Below the pieces are notes generated by a model. That model ran no database searches. It was not told where the DNA came from and saw nothing but the letters and a program-made list of their open reading frames with translations. Position numbers and translations under genes: made by a program. From Croceibacterium segetis (GTDB taxonomy: Bacteria; Pseudomonadota; Alphaproteobacteria; Sphingomonadales; Sphingomonadaceae): 64,000 bases of DNA. This document shows, piece by piece, positions 47,560-56,713 of the stretch. The stretch spans positions 124,001 to 188,000 of the forward strand of contig NZ_JAANOZ010000004.1 in the NCBI RefSeq assembly GCF_011320115.1, in the 5' to 3' direction. Numbering within the stretch: the stretch's first letter is position 1; the number at the start of each line of letters is the position of its first letter.

Positions 47560-47769
47560 TTACTTGGCCGAGCCGTCGCGCTCCGCCCGCTTGCGATCGA
47601 GCTTGCGAGCGCGGCGAATGGCGGCCGCCTTTTCGCGGGCGCGCTTCTCGCTCGGCTTCTCGTAATGGCGGCGCAGCTTCATTTCGCGATAGACGCCTTC
47701 ACGCTGCAGCTTCTTCTTGAGCGCGCGCAGGGCCTGCTCGACATTGTTATCGCGAACCATGATCTGCAT
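47560..47769 (-). CDS. rpsU: 30S ribosomal protein S21
   Basis: A 69-residue basic protein that matches bS21: [35 protein letters not shown], then a Lys/Arg/Ala-rich tail (the longer alphaproteobacterial type). It acts in translation initiation on the 30S platform. It is divergent from crcB. Confidence 0.97.
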   Translation of the reverse strand: MQIMVRDNNVEQALRALKKKLQREGVYREMKLRRHYEKPSEKRAREKAAAIRRARKLDRKRAERDGSAK

Positions 47770-47973
47770 AAATCTAAGCCACCTCTAGCATCAAACCGGT
47801 GAGAGCCCGCGAGATCGGCGCGGGGATGCACCTTGATAAAACCAATGAAAAACGGCCGAATCCTCACCGGACCGGCTCAACGAGGCGCCCGATAAGCGAA
47901 TGCGCCGCGAAAGGCAAGGATTTCGGGCCGACACGCCTTCCAACCCGGACGCACGGCAGCTAAAGCCCGGCGG

Positions 47974-48381
47974 ATGAACCCTCCCTCGCAAGTCCTGGCC
48001 TCTTCCTATGTCGCGCTCGGCGGGGCCACCGGCGCCTTGCTGCGCTATCAGACGGGCCGATGGATGACCCATTGGCTGGGAGCGCAGGCGGTCACGGCTT
48101 TCCCGTGGGCGACGCTGACGGTCAACGTGATCGGCAGCCTGCTTATGGGCGCCCTCGCCGGCTTCCTCGCCCGCCACGGGCAAGGCGGCGAGCAGTGGCG
48201 CCTGTTCATCGGCGTCGGCGTGCTCGGCGGGTTCACGACCTTTTCCAGCTTCAGCCTCGAGATGATGCTGCTGATCGAGCGCGGCCAGCCGTTCCAGGCG
48301 CTGACTTATGTCCTCGTCTCGGTGCTCGCGGGGCTGACGGCGCTTTATATCGGCCTCATCGCCATGCGTATCGCGGGATGA
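47974..48381 (+). CDS. crcB: fluoride efflux channel CrcB/Fluc
   Basis: A 135-residue dual-topology membrane protein with four membrane segments. Fluoride-channel motifs: GATGALLRY, VNVIGSLLMGAL (pore Asn) and GGFTTFSSFSLE (Phe box). The homodimer exports fluoride. No fluoride riboswitch is visible upstream. Its stop overlaps the start of the RluC gene (ATGA). Confidence 0.95.
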   Translation: MNPPSQVLASSYVALGGATGALLRYQTGRWMTHWLGAQAVTAFPWATLTVNVIGSLLMGALAGFLARHGQGGEQWRLFIGVGVLGGFTTFSSFSLEMMLLIERGQPFQALTYVLVSVLAGLTALYIGLIAMRIAG

Positions 48382-49484
48382 GCACCGAAGTTCGCCAGTT
48401 CACCGTCGGCGCCGACGACAACGACATCCGGCTCGACCGCTGGTTCAAGCGTCATTTGCCGCAGGTCAGCTTCGGCATGGTCTCGAAGTGGGCCCGGACC
48501 GGACAGCTGCGGGTCGACGGGAAGCGGGCCAAGCCCGAAGACCGGCTTTCGGCGGGCCAGGTGCTCCGCGTACCGCCGGGCGGCGACAGCGCGCCGAAGA
48601 AGCGCGAAGCCCGCCCCCTAACGGACGAGCAACGCGCCGAGGCCGAAGCGATGCTGGTCCTCAAGACCGATGCCGCACTGGTGCTCAACAAGCCGCCCGG
48701 CCTCGCCACGCAAGGCGGGACGAAGACCTTCAACCACGTCGACGGCTTGCTCGATGCCTATGCCGGCGAGGACGAACCCCGCCCGCGCCTGGTTCACCGG
48801 CTCGACAAGGATACCAGCGGCGTCCTGCTGGTCGCCCGCACGCCGGGCAGCGCGGCGTTCTTCTCGAAACGCTTTTCGGGGCGGAGCGCGAAGAAAGTCT
48901 ACTGGGCGCTGGTGGTCGGCGTTCCCGACATCGCCGAAGGCATGATCGAAGCGGCGATCACCAAGCAGCCGGGCACCGGCGGCGAAAAGATGCATGTCGA
49001 CGAGGAAAACGGCCAGCCGGCGAAGACCAAGTACCGGATGATCGACCGCGCCGGCAACAGCGCCGCGTGGCTCGAGCTCGAGCCGCTGACCGGACGGACC
49101 CATCAGTTGCGCGTCCATTGCGCGGCGATCGGCCACCCGATCGTCGGCGACGGGAAGTACGGCGGGCAGGACGCGTTCCTGACCGGCTCGATCAGCCGCA
49201 AGATGCACCTCCACGCGCGGCGGCTGATCATCGACCAGCCGGGCGGCGGCAAGCTCGACGTGACCGCGGAGCTGCCCGAGCACTTCGCGGCGAGCATGGA
49301 ACAGCTCGGATTCGATCCGGCGCTGAGTGACGCGGCGCCCGAGCAGGGCCCGCCCCCGCCCACTCCCGCGGCGAAGAAGCAGGCGGCCAAGGCTCATGCC
49401 AAGCAGCTGCGCAAGGCGCGGCGCGGCGAGCGGCGCTCGCGCGGTCCCGCCAAACCCAAGAAGCCTACGGGCGGGCGGCGCTGA
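48378..49484 (+). CDS. RluA/RluC-family pseudouridine synthase
   Basis: A 368-residue enzyme that converts uridines to pseudouridine, probably in 23S rRNA. It has an N-terminal S4-like RNA-binding domain (DIRLDRWFKRHLPQVSFGMV), the catalytic Asp motif HRLDKDTSGVLLVA, and GRTHQLRVHCAAIGHPIVGD. The C-terminal 70 residues are an Ala/Lys/Arg-rich tail beyond the normal end. It overlaps crcB and paiB. The closest member is RluC, but the exact site is not certain. Confidence 0.93.
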   Translation: MSTEVRQFTVGADDNDIRLDRWFKRHLPQVSFGMVSKWARTGQLRVDGKRAKPEDRLSAGQVLRVPPGGDSAPKKREARPLTDEQRAEAEAMLVLKTDAALVLNKPPGLATQGGTKTFNHVDGLLDAYAGEDEPRPRLVHRLDKDTSGVLLVARTPGSAAFFSKRFSGRSAKKVYWALVVGVPDIAEGMIEAAITKQPGTGGEKMHVDEENGQPAKTKYRMIDRAGNSAAWLELEPLTGRTHQLRVHCAAIGHPIVGDGKYGGQDAFLTGSISRKMHLHARRLIIDQPGGGKLDVTAELPEHFAASMEQLGFDPALSDAAPEQGPPPPTPAAKKQAAKAHAKQLRKARRGERRSRGPAKPKKPTGGRR

Positions 49485-50083
49485 TGCATCCCAACGCGCT
49501 GTTCCGCAACGACGACCGCGCGCTGCACGAAACGCTCATCGAGGAAGTCGGCTTCGGAATGGTTTTCGCCCAGACCAGCGACGGCCCGCGAGTGGCGCAC
49601 ACGCCGATCGTCTCGACCGGCGACGGCGGGGTTCAGTTCCACCTCGCGCGCGGTAACGCGCTCACGCGCTACCTCGTCGGACAAGAGGCGCTGGTCCTGA
49701 TCAACGGGCCCGATGCCTACGTCACACCGCGATGGTATGCCGACCCGAAGACCGTTCCGACGTGGGATTACGTCGCGCTCGAGTTGCAGGGGCCGGTGCG
49801 AAAGATGGACGAAGAGGGCCTGCTCGGCCTGCTCGACGCGATCGCCGAGCGCCATGAAGAGCGGATCGCCGGCGAGCCGTGGAAGCGCGACCAGATCGAT
49901 CCGGCGAAAATCGCTTCGCTTCTGCGCGGAATCGTCGGCTTCGAATTGGAAGTGCGCGCGTGGCGCCCGACCGTCAAGCTGTCGCAGAACAAGTCGGCCG
50001 AGGATCGGGCCGCGATCGCCGACGCGCTCGATGCGAACGGCTCGCCGGCGCTGGCGGCGCTGATGCGCACGCTCGCCAAGTAA
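49484..50083 (+). CDS. FMN-binding negative transcriptional regulator, PaiB family
   Basis: A 199-residue split-barrel FMN-binding protein: MHPNALFRNDDRALHETLIE at the start, AYVTPRWYADPKTVPTWDYV and GIVGFELEVRAWRPTVKLSQ. PaiB was described as a repressor of sporulation and protease genes in Bacillus; in proteobacteria the role is unclear. The start codon shares one base with the RluC stop. Confidence 0.9.
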   Translation: MHPNALFRNDDRALHETLIEEVGFGMVFAQTSDGPRVAHTPIVSTGDGGVQFHLARGNALTRYLVGQEALVLINGPDAYVTPRWYADPKTVPTWDYVALELQGPVRKMDEEGLLGLLDAIAERHEERIAGEPWKRDQIDPAKIASLLRGIVGFELEVRAWRPTVKLSQNKSAEDRAAIADALDANGSPALAALMRTLAK

Positions 50084-50157
50084 GCGACACTTTAAGACAA
50101 ATGCTGCATTGCAATATCGCAGGTGCACATCATATGGCGCTCGCAGGAGATTCGTCC

Positions 50158-50313
50158 GTGAGCAAGCAATTGTCCATTTCCGCGTCGTTCGCCGTGCTCG
50201 CCATGGCAGCCTTTGCGTTGTCTGCCGCGCCACTGCCCTCGCGCTTCAACGAAACGGGCGCGCCGGCCTCCGCCGCCGCGCCCGCGTTCAAGGTTCTCCT
50301 GCCGGGCTTCTGA
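50158..50313 (+). CDS. short exported peptide, hypothetical
   Basis: A 51-residue frame beginning at GTG 50158, 7 nt after AGGAGA. It looks like a signal peptide (KQLSISASFAVLAMAAFALS) followed by about 30 Ala/Pro-rich residues ending FKVLLPGF. ATG starts at 50101 and 50134 are possible but have no ribosome site. No family recognised. It is convergent with pal. Confidence 0.45.
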   Translation: MSKQLSISASFAVLAMAAFALSAAPLPSRFNETGAPASAAAPAFKVLLPGF

Positions 50314-50330
50314 GCCCAGCAAACCTTCTT

Positions 50331-50843
50331 TTACTGCAGCACTATGGTGACCGCGCGGCGATTCTGCGCCCACGCCTGCTCGTTCGAGCCGAGCGCCACC
50401 GGACGTTCCTTGCCGTAGCTGACCGTGGTCAGCCGGGCGGCGGGCACGCCCAGGCTGACGAGATAGTTCTTCGCCGCGTTGGCCCGCCGCTCACCGAGCG
50501 CCAAGTTGTATTCGCGCGTACCGCGCTCGTCGCAGTGGCCTTCGACGGTGGCGCGAATGTTGGAATACTGCAGCAGGTATTGCGCCTGCTGGCGCAGCGC
50601 CGCGGCGTCTTCGCTGTCGATGTCGTACTTGTCGGTGTCGAAGTAGATCACGTCGCGCCCGTTCATGACCGACTTGAAATGCTCTTCGCTACCGGGAATT
50701 GGGCCGTTGTTCGCCACCGGGCCGTTGTCGGTCGGCGTGGAGGTATCCTGCGGAGGCGGCGGCAACTGCGCCGGCGGCTTCTTGGCGCAGGCGGTCAGGG
50801 CCAGGGCGCTCGCGGCCGCAAGGGTGATGGCTAGACGGTTCAT
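50331..50843 (-). CDS. pal: peptidoglycan-associated lipoprotein Pal
   Basis: A 170-residue outer-membrane lipoprotein with lipobox ALTAC (Cys19), a Pro/Gln-rich linker, and an OmpA-like domain with peptidoglycan-binding motif (EGHCDERGTREYNLALGERR, RAVTIVLQ end). It anchors the outer membrane to the wall and moves with Tol proteins at division. It is the last gene of the Tol-Pal operon, 65 nt after tolB. Confidence 0.97.
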   Translation of the reverse strand: MNRLAITLAAASALALTACAKKPPAQLPPPPQDTSTPTDNGPVANNGPIPGSEEHFKSVMNGRDVIYFDTDKYDIDSEDAAALRQQAQYLLQYSNIRATVEGHCDERGTREYNLALGERRANAAKNYLVSLGVPAARLTTVSYGKERPVALGSNEQAWAQNRRAVTIVLQ

Positions 50844-50908
50844 TCGTTTCTCCTGTCTACAATGTCTTCGCAGTCGGCTCCCTGAAGCCGCTTAGGGGAA
50901 CAACGGGA

Positions 50909-52288
50909 TCAAGGCAAAACCGGTCCCCAGGCCGGGTCGGACGCGCCCACCGGAGTGGGCAGGCGCCGCAGGTTCTTACCCGTCAGGTCGACTTGCCAGA
51001 TCGACGCCTGGCCCGAGCCTCGGGCGGTGCGGAAGAATTGCACGATGCGGCCGTTCGGGCTCCATGTCGGGGCCTCGTCCTGCCAGTCGTTAGTGAGATA
51101 GCGCAGGCCGCCGCCGCTGGGCGTCATCACCGCCACGCGCAAGTCGCCAACGATGTGGGTGAAGGCGATCAGGTCGCCGCGCGGGCTCCATTCCGGCGTC
51201 GCCGCGCGACCACCGAAGAAGCTGATCCGGCGCTGATTGGTGCCGTCGGCGTTCATCACGTAGATCTGCTGGTTGCCCGAGCGGTCGCTTTCAAACACCA
51301 CCTTCGAGCCGTCGGGCGAGAACGAGCCCCCGACGTCGATCCCCGGGCTGTCGGTCAGGCGCCGCGGCGTCCCGCCGCCGCTCGCCGAGACCGAGTAGAT
51401 GTCGGTGTTGCCGCCGATCGCCATGGAATAAAGGATCGTCCGCCCGTCGGGCGACCAGCGGGGGGCGAACGTGGGATTGGTGCTCTGCGTCACCAGAGTC
51501 TGCCGGCCGCTACCGATGTCGTAGACGTAGATTCGCGAATAGCCGTTGAGGAAGCTCACGTAGGCGATCTTCGAATAGTCGGGCGAATAGCGGGGCGTCA
51601 GGGCGGTGGCCTGGCCGTTGGTGATGAAGCGGTGGTTGGCGCCGTCCGAATCCATGATCGCCAGCCGCTTGACGCGGTGATCCTTGGGGCCGGTCTCGGC
51701 GATGTAGGCGATTTTCGAATCGAAGAACGGGCTTTCGCCCGAGAGGCGTGAGTAGACCAGGTCGGCGCACTTGTGCGCGGCGCGGCGCCAGTCGGACGGC
51801 TGGACAACCCAGCCGCCGCGCGTCAGTTCTTCGCCCAGCGCGACGTCGTAGAGGTAGCAGCCGACCGTCAGCCGCCCGTCGGCGCCCGCACGGACGAAGC
51901 CCTGTACCAGGTCCTCGGCCGAGCGCCCGCGCCAGGTGCCGAAGGCCGGCGCGGTAATTTCGGAATAGCCCGGCTTGGGCAGCGAATCCGGCCCGGTCGG
52001 GCGGAACAGCGCGTTGTTCTTGAGGTCATTGTAGATCACCCGCGCCAGCTCGAGCCCGAGCGCGGTGGTTCCTTGCGAATTGGCCGGCGTCGGCTGCTCG
52101 CGATCGGTCGCGAAGGCGGGAATCGCGACCTGCAGGTCCTGCCAGGCGCTCTCGTCGGTTACGGTGACCGAAAGCCCCTCGTCCTGCGCCGGCGCGGCCA
52201 CCGGGGCCGGTGGAGGCGCCTGCACCTGCGCGGCCACCGGCGCGGCGGCAAGGAGAAGCGCAAGCATCGTTGCGGTGCGAACCATCAT
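50909..52288 (-). CDS. tolB: Tol-Pal system protein TolB
   Basis: A 459-residue periplasmic protein. It has a signal peptide (MMVRTATMLALLLAAAPVAA), an N-terminal D1 domain, then a six-bladed beta-propeller with repeated WSPDG/FSPDG motifs (RWSPDGRTILYSMA, FSPDGSKVVFESDRSGNQQ, WSPNGRIVQFFRTARG). The start overlaps the tolA stop (ATGA). Confidence 0.97.
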   Translation of the reverse strand: MMVRTATMLALLLAAAPVAAQVQAPPPAPVAAPAQDEGLSVTVTDESAWQDLQVAIPAFATDREQPTPANSQGTTALGLELARVIYNDLKNNALFRPTGPDSLPKPGYSEITAPAFGTWRGRSAEDLVQGFVRAGADGRLTVGCYLYDVALGEELTRGGWVVQPSDWRRAAHKCADLVYSRLSGESPFFDSKIAYIAETGPKDHRVKRLAIMDSDGANHRFITNGQATALTPRYSPDYSKIAYVSFLNGYSRIYVYDIGSGRQTLVTQSTNPTFAPRWSPDGRTILYSMAIGGNTDIYSVSASGGGTPRRLTDSPGIDVGGSFSPDGSKVVFESDRSGNQQIYVMNADGTNQRRISFFGGRAATPEWSPRGDLIAFTHIVGDLRVAVMTPSGGGLRYLTNDWQDEAPTWSPNGRIVQFFRTARGSGQASIWQVDLTGKNLRRLPTPVGASDPAWGPVLP

Positions 52289-53046
52289 TGGGAAAGCCTT
52301 CTGTCGAATTGCGAGTTCACAACCTTCCACTGGTCGTAGAACTCCGCTGGAAGATCGAATGGCGCGGCGAGCCGGATCGCCCGGATCGCCTGTTCGGCAT
52401 GGCGGCCCTTCTGCGCCTCGTTGCTGGGCGTTATGCCGCTCTGGCTGACGACCATCGGATTGCCGATCAACCTGCCGTCCTTGTCGAGCCGGAAACGGAC
52501 GACGGTGACCAGCTTCTCGACGTCGACGCCCTCAGGGGCGGCCCAGTGCGGCTTGATCTGCCGCGCGATCGCCTGGCGCAGCGACGCGGCTTCGGCGGGT
52601 CCGAAGGTCGCGGCGGGCGTGCCGGCCGCGGCCTTGTCGCCCGAGCTGAGCCCCTTGAGGAAATCGTCGCCGATGCGGCTGCCGCCCCCGCTTTTCTGAC
52701 TGGGCTTGGGCGGCGGTGCCGGCTTTGGTTGCGCCTTGCTGGCCTGCCGCGGCGGAGGCGTGTCGAGCTGGCGCGGAACCGGCGTGGCCACAGGGGCGGG
52801 GAGCGGCTCGGATTCCGGCGCGAGCACCGGCGCGACCGCGGCTTGGGCATCCTGCGAAGGGTTGGGCGCGGTAGATTCCGGGCTGACGTTGTCGGACAGG
52901 CTGACTGTCATTCTCTCGGCTGGCGGGATCACCGGCACCTCGCGCCGCGCCTCGATCACCAGCGCGGCGACCAGGGCGATGTGGGCCACGACGGCGATGC
53001 CGAGACCGAGCTTTTCTTCGCGCCGAAGGTGAGAGAGTGCGGCCAT
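52285..53046 (-). CDS. tolA: TolA, inner-membrane energy-transducing protein
   Basis: A 253-residue protein. One N-terminal membrane helix (LGIAVVAHIALVAALVIEA) is followed by a long Pro/Ala/Lys-rich periplasmic stretch (residues 60-150) and a TonB/TolA C-terminal domain (IKPHWAAPEGVDVEKLVTVV). It links TolQR to TolB-Pal. The linker is shorter than in Escherichia coli, as usual for alphaproteobacteria. The ATG at 53046 lies 10 nt after the tolR stop. Confidence 0.93.
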   Translation of the reverse strand: MAALSHLRREEKLGLGIAVVAHIALVAALVIEARREVPVIPPAERMTVSLSDNVSPESTAPNPSQDAQAAVAPVLAPESEPLPAPVATPVPRQLDTPPPRQASKAQPKPAPPPKPSQKSGGGSRIGDDFLKGLSSGDKAAAGTPAATFGPAEAASLRQAIARQIKPHWAAPEGVDVEKLVTVVRFRLDKDGRLIGNPMVVSQSGITPSNEAQKGRHAEQAIRAIRLAAPFDLPAEFYDQWKVVNSQFDRRLSQ

Positions 53047-53056
53047 GGGCAAAGCG

Positions 53057-53500
<444 letters not shown>

Positions 53501-53501
53501 G

Positions 53502-54221
53502 CTAGATGCCCTCCAGCTCGCGGCCGATGTGCGAGCTGACCCGGTCGGCGAAGCGCTGCAGGCGCGCCTCGTAGGCGTTCACCCGGTGGCTGAAACGGTT
53601 GTAGGCGATCACCGAGGGGATCGCCGCGAACAGGCCGATGGCGGTGGCGAACAGCGCTTCGGAGATGCCCGGGGCGACCACGGCGAGCGAGGAGTTCTGC
53701 TGCTGGCCGATCTGGAAGAAGCTGTTCATGATCCCCCAGACGGTGCCGAACAGACCGACGAACGGCGCCACCGCACCGGTGGTGGCGAGGAAGTTGAGCC
53801 GCTCGGCGAGCGAATCCGCTTCCGCCGCGACTTGTCCTTCCATGGCCAAGGCGACACGCGCGCGGGTCGCCTCGCGGTCGGCAACCTTGCCGCCTGGCGC
53901 GGTCGAGCGTTGAAGTTCGGCCAGCCCAGCGGCGGCAACCGTCGCGGAAGGAGTCTCCTGGTGCTTCCGCCCCTCCACTAACGTTTCGGGATGCTGGGCC
54001 TTGAGGAAGTCGCGCTCGAAAGCCTTGCTGCCGCGAGTGACCTTGCCCATCCGCAGCGAGAAGCTGACGATGATCGCCCAGGTCCACACGCTGGCCAGAA
54101 TCAGGCCGACCATGACCACCTGGACCACGATGTCGGCATCGAGGAACAGCCGCAGCGGATTGAGGCGGTTGGGCGAGGTAGCCGTGGCGTCCTGGAGCGC
54201 GGCGAGGATATCGATCGTCAT
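53502..54221 (-). CDS. tolQ: TolQ/ExbB-family protein
   Basis: A 239-residue MotA/TolQ/ExbB subunit with three membrane helices: VVMVGLILASVWTWAIIVSF, LNFLATTGAVAPFVGLFGTV and SEALFATAIGLFAAIPSVIA. It forms the stator with TolR. The ATG at 54221 overlaps the ybgC stop (ATGA), so translation is coupled. Confidence 0.96.
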   Translation of the reverse strand: MTIDILAALQDATATSPNRLNPLRLFLDADIVVQVVMVGLILASVWTWAIIVSFSLRMGKVTRGSKAFERDFLKAQHPETLVEGRKHQETPSATVAAAGLAELQRSTAPGGKVADREATRARVALAMEGQVAAEADSLAERLNFLATTGAVAPFVGLFGTVWGIMNSFFQIGQQQNSSLAVVAPGISEALFATAIGLFAAIPSVIAYNRFSHRVNAYEARLQRFADRVSSHIGRELEGI

Positions 54222-54676
54222 GCGGCTGTCTTGTCTTCCATCAGGGTTGCGAAGGCGGAGCGCCAGGCGTCGGGCTGGCGGCGGGGACGTCCGTCGGCTC
54301 CAACGAAGCCGACGCGCAAATGTGCCTCGGTGAGGAGGTCGCCGCCGCGCCAGGCGACCTGGTGCAGGCGGCACGAGGCAGCGCGCAGCTCGGTCGCGCG
54401 GCTTTCGACGACGACCGCGTCGTCGAGCTTGGCGGGCGCGGCGTAGCGGATCCTCAGCTCGGCCACTGCATAAGTGCCCTCGCCCGCTTCCTGCGCGGCG
54501 CGTTGGTCGATCCCGAGCAGGCGCAGGAGGTCGGAGCGCGCCCGTTCGAACCACTTGAGGTAGTTCGTGTGGTAGACGATCCCCGAGAGGTCGGTGTCCT
54601 CATAGTACACGCGCACCGGGAAATAGTGCGCCGTTCCGTCGAGGCGGCCGCCCGGCGGGGTGAGATCGATGGCCAT
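54218..54676 (-). CDS. ybgC: Tol-Pal associated acyl-CoA thioesterase YbgC
   Basis: A 152-residue hotdog-fold thioesterase. The catalytic Asp lies in VYYEDTDLSGIVYHTNYLKW, followed by ERARSD. It hydrolyses short acyl-CoA or acyl-ACP thioesters near the membrane. The first gene of the operon ybgC-tolQ-tolR-tolA-tolB-pal, as in most proteobacteria. No cpoB follows pal here. Confidence 0.95.
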   Translation of the reverse strand: MAIDLTPPGGRLDGTAHYFPVRVYYEDTDLSGIVYHTNYLKWFERARSDLLRLLGIDQRAAQEAGEGTYAVAELRIRYAAPAKLDDAVVVESRATELRAASCRLHQVAWRGGDLLTEAHLRVGFVGADGRPRRQPDAWRSAFATLMEDKTAA

Positions 54677-54762
54677 CGCGGGAGGCCTTAGCCGCACCGC
54701 GACTCGGCTGACAACCTTGCAAGAGTCGGAACGTGCGCTGGCGGCGATGAATGACCGGCCGC

Positions 54763-55140
54763 TCAGCGGGCCAGCATCGGTCCGAGCGGACGTCCGCCGA
54801 AGATGTGCACGTGGAGGTGCGGGATTTCAGGCCCGCTGTTGCGCCCGGTGTTGGCGAGCAGGCGGAAGCCCTCGTCGACGAGGTCGTTGTCGCGGGCAAT
54901 CCGGCCGATCGCCCGGACGAAGCCGGTGATCTCGGCGTCGCTCGCCTTGGCGGTGAAGTCGTCCCAGCTGACGTAGGGGCCCTTGGGGATCACCAGGATG
55001 TGGACCGGCGCCAGCCGGGCGATGTCGAGGAACGCCAGCGTCCACTCATCCTCGTAGACCTTGGTGCACGGCAGCTCGCCGCGGAGGATTTTCGCGAAGA
55101 CGTTCTGGTCGTCGTAGGGCTCGCGCGGATCGACGCTCAC
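54763..55140 (-). CDS. HIT-family protein (HINT-type nucleotide hydrolase)
   Basis: A 125-residue histidine-triad protein. It has the triad motif HLHVHIFGG, the N-terminal FAKILRGELPCTKVYEDE, and HILVIPKGPYVSWDDF. It probably hydrolyses adenosine phosphoramidates. The GTG start overlaps the hisE stop (GTGA). Its place right after hisE is typical for alphaproteobacteria. Confidence 0.94.
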   Translation of the reverse strand: MSVDPREPYDDQNVFAKILRGELPCTKVYEDEWTLAFLDIARLAPVHILVIPKGPYVSWDDFTAKASDAEITGFVRAIGRIARDNDLVDEGFRLLANTGRNSGPEIPHLHVHIFGGRPLGPMLAR

Positions 55141-55451
55141 GGCTGCCTCGCGGCCTTCTCGTCGAGGCCCGAGACCCCTTCGCGCCGCTCGAGTTCGCCC
55201 AGCACGTCGGCTAGCGGGATATCCTTCTCGGCGAGCAGCACGAGCAGGTGGAACAGCACGTCGGCCGCCTCGCCGGTCAGCTCCTCGGGTGAGCCCGAGA
55301 GCGCCGCGGTGATTGCCTCGACCGCTTCCTCGCCCAGCTTGCGGGCGATCACCGGAAGGCCCCGCGCGTGAAGCTTGGCGACGTAGCTTTCATCGGGCGA
55401 GGCGCCGAGGCGCTGCTTGATCGTGGCTTCGAGGCGGGCGAGCGTGTCCAT
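55137..55451 (-). CDS. hisE: phosphoribosyl-ATP pyrophosphatase
   Basis: A 104-residue MazG-like HisE, second step of histidine synthesis: it removes pyrophosphate from phosphoribosyl-ATP. It has SYVAKLHARGLPVIARKLGE, EEAVEAITAAL and GEAADVLFHLLVLL with the metal-binding Glu/Asp residues. The ATG at 55451 follows the family start (MDTLARLEATI). Confidence 0.95.
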   Translation of the reverse strand: MDTLARLEATIKQRLGASPDESYVAKLHARGLPVIARKLGEEAVEAITAALSGSPEELTGEAADVLFHLLVLLAEKDIPLADVLGELERREGVSGLDEKAARQP

Positions 55452-55483
55452 GCGCGCGGCATGGCGCACCCGGGCGCGCGGCG

Positions 55484-55666
55484 TCAATCCTGCTTGGGGT
55501 CGTCGCCGGGCGGATGCATCGAGGCGCGGCGGCCGACGATCACGCCGAGCAGGCCGAGCGCGAAGAGCGTGAATTGCGAGCCTTCGGGGACGGGCACCCC
55601 GGCCGACGCCACCGCCGCCGCAGGGGTAGCGAGGAGCGATAAGCCCATGAAAAGCCGAGCAACCAT
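55484..55666 (-). CDS. very small PEP-CTERM-like protein
   Basis: A 60-residue protein with an N-terminal signal peptide (ARLFMGLSLLATPAAAVASA), then almost immediately a sorting signal of PEP-CTERM shape: VPVPEGS, a hydrophobic helix (TLFALGLLGVIVG) and RR. A polar tail DDPKQD follows, which is unusual because the signal normally ends at the basic cluster. It lies between hisF and hisE. No exosortase is in the window. Almost nothing would remain after both cleavages. Confidence 0.6.
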   Translation of the reverse strand: MVARLFMGLSLLATPAAAVASAGVPVPEGSQFTLFALGLLGVIVGRRASMHPPGDDPKQD

Positions 55667-55733
55667 TCGCCACTGGTGCCACTCTCCGGGCGGCGCGCAA
55701 CGGGGGAGAGGTTAACGTCCCGCGCGGGGACGC

Positions 55734-56492
55734 TCAGCCGCGCGCGGGTAACCCGGCCGCGCGCAGCGCCGCGTGGGCGTCGGCAATGCTGTAAGTGCCG
55801 AAATGGAAGATCGACGCGGCCAGCACGGCGCTGGCGTGGCCCTCGGTCACGCCCTCGACGAGGTGCTGCAGCGTGCCGACCCCGCCGCTGGCAACGACCG
55901 GGATCGACACCGCGTCGGCGATAGCTCTAGTTAACTTGAGGTCGTAACCGCGCTGGGTGCCGTCGCCGTCCATCGAGGTCACCAGCAGCTCCCCGGCACC
56001 CAATTCCGCAAGCTTTACAGCGTGTTCGACGGCATTGATGCCAGTCTCTCTGCGCCCGCCGTGAGTGAATATCTCCCAGTGGTCGTGGACCCAGCGGGCA
56101 TCGACCGAAGCGACCACGCACTGGCTGCCCATTCGCGCGGCGATGTCCGACACCACTTCCGGCCGCGCCACCGCTGCGCTGTTGACCGCGACCTTGTCCG
56201 CCCCGGCGAGCAGCAGCGCCCGCGCATCCTCGACCGAGCGAACTCCGCCGCCGACGGTCAGCGGCATGAAGCACACCTCGGCGGTGCGGCGAACGATGTC
56301 GAGCAGCGTCCCGCGCCCCTCGTGGCTCGCCGAGATGTCGAGAAAGCACAGCTCGTCGGCCTCGGCGGCATCGTAAGCCTGGGCCTGCTCCACCGGATCG
56401 CCGGCGTCCTTGAGATCGACGAAATTCACGCCCTTGACCACGCGCCCCTCGGCGACATCGAGGCAGGGGATGACGCGGATGCGGACAGTCAT
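55734..56492 (-). CDS. hisF: imidazole glycerol phosphate synthase cyclase subunit
   Basis: A 252-residue TIM barrel that closes the imidazole ring using ammonia from HisH. It has [19 protein letters not shown] (catalytic Asp), [20 protein letters not shown], and [20 protein letters not shown] (second catalytic Asp). The ATG at 56492 overlaps the stop of the upstream small membrane protein gene. Confidence 0.97.
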   Translation of the reverse strand: MTVRIRVIPCLDVAEGRVVKGVNFVDLKDAGDPVEQAQAYDAAEADELCFLDISASHEGRGTLLDIVRRTAEVCFMPLTVGGGVRSVEDARALLLAGADKVAVNSAAVARPEVVSDIAARMGSQCVVASVDARWVHDHWEIFTHGGRRETGINAVEHAVKLAELGAGELLVTSMDGDGTQRGYDLKLTRAIADAVSIPVVASGGVGTLQHLVEGVTEGHASAVLAASIFHFGTYSIADAHAALRAAGLPARG

Positions 56493-56713
56493 CGGAGCAA
56501 CTCTATCCCGCCATTGATCCACGCGAAGCAAAGATACCCAAACAGTGCGGCGTCAATCACCGTCATCGTCCAGTAACCAGTTCGATTGCTGTCCTTTTCA
56601 TACTGGGCATCGCCCCAACCTGCCCTGCCTGTTCTGAGGTCGCGCAGGGTAACGCGACCTTGCCCGACGGTCAGCAGGGCGAAAAAGAACAGGATTATGG
56701 CGTAACCGATCAC
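56489..56713 (-). CDS. small membrane protein embedded in the his operon
   Basis: A 74-residue protein with two hydrophobic segments ([18 protein letters not shown] and [19 protein letters not shown]) separated by a polar loop of about 30 residues ([20 protein letters not shown]). It overlaps hisA (GTGA) and hisF (ATGA) by 4 nt each. No family name can be given. The tight coupling suggests a real, co-translated protein. Confidence 0.7.
   Translation of the reverse strand: MIGYAIILFFFALLTVGQGRVTLRDLRTGRAGWGDAQYEKDSNRTGYWTMTVIDAALFGYLCFAWINGGIELLR

Noticed and set aside
47770-47973. Possible fluoride riboswitch upstream of crcB
   Set aside because: No match to the conserved crcB-motif pseudoknot sequence is visible.
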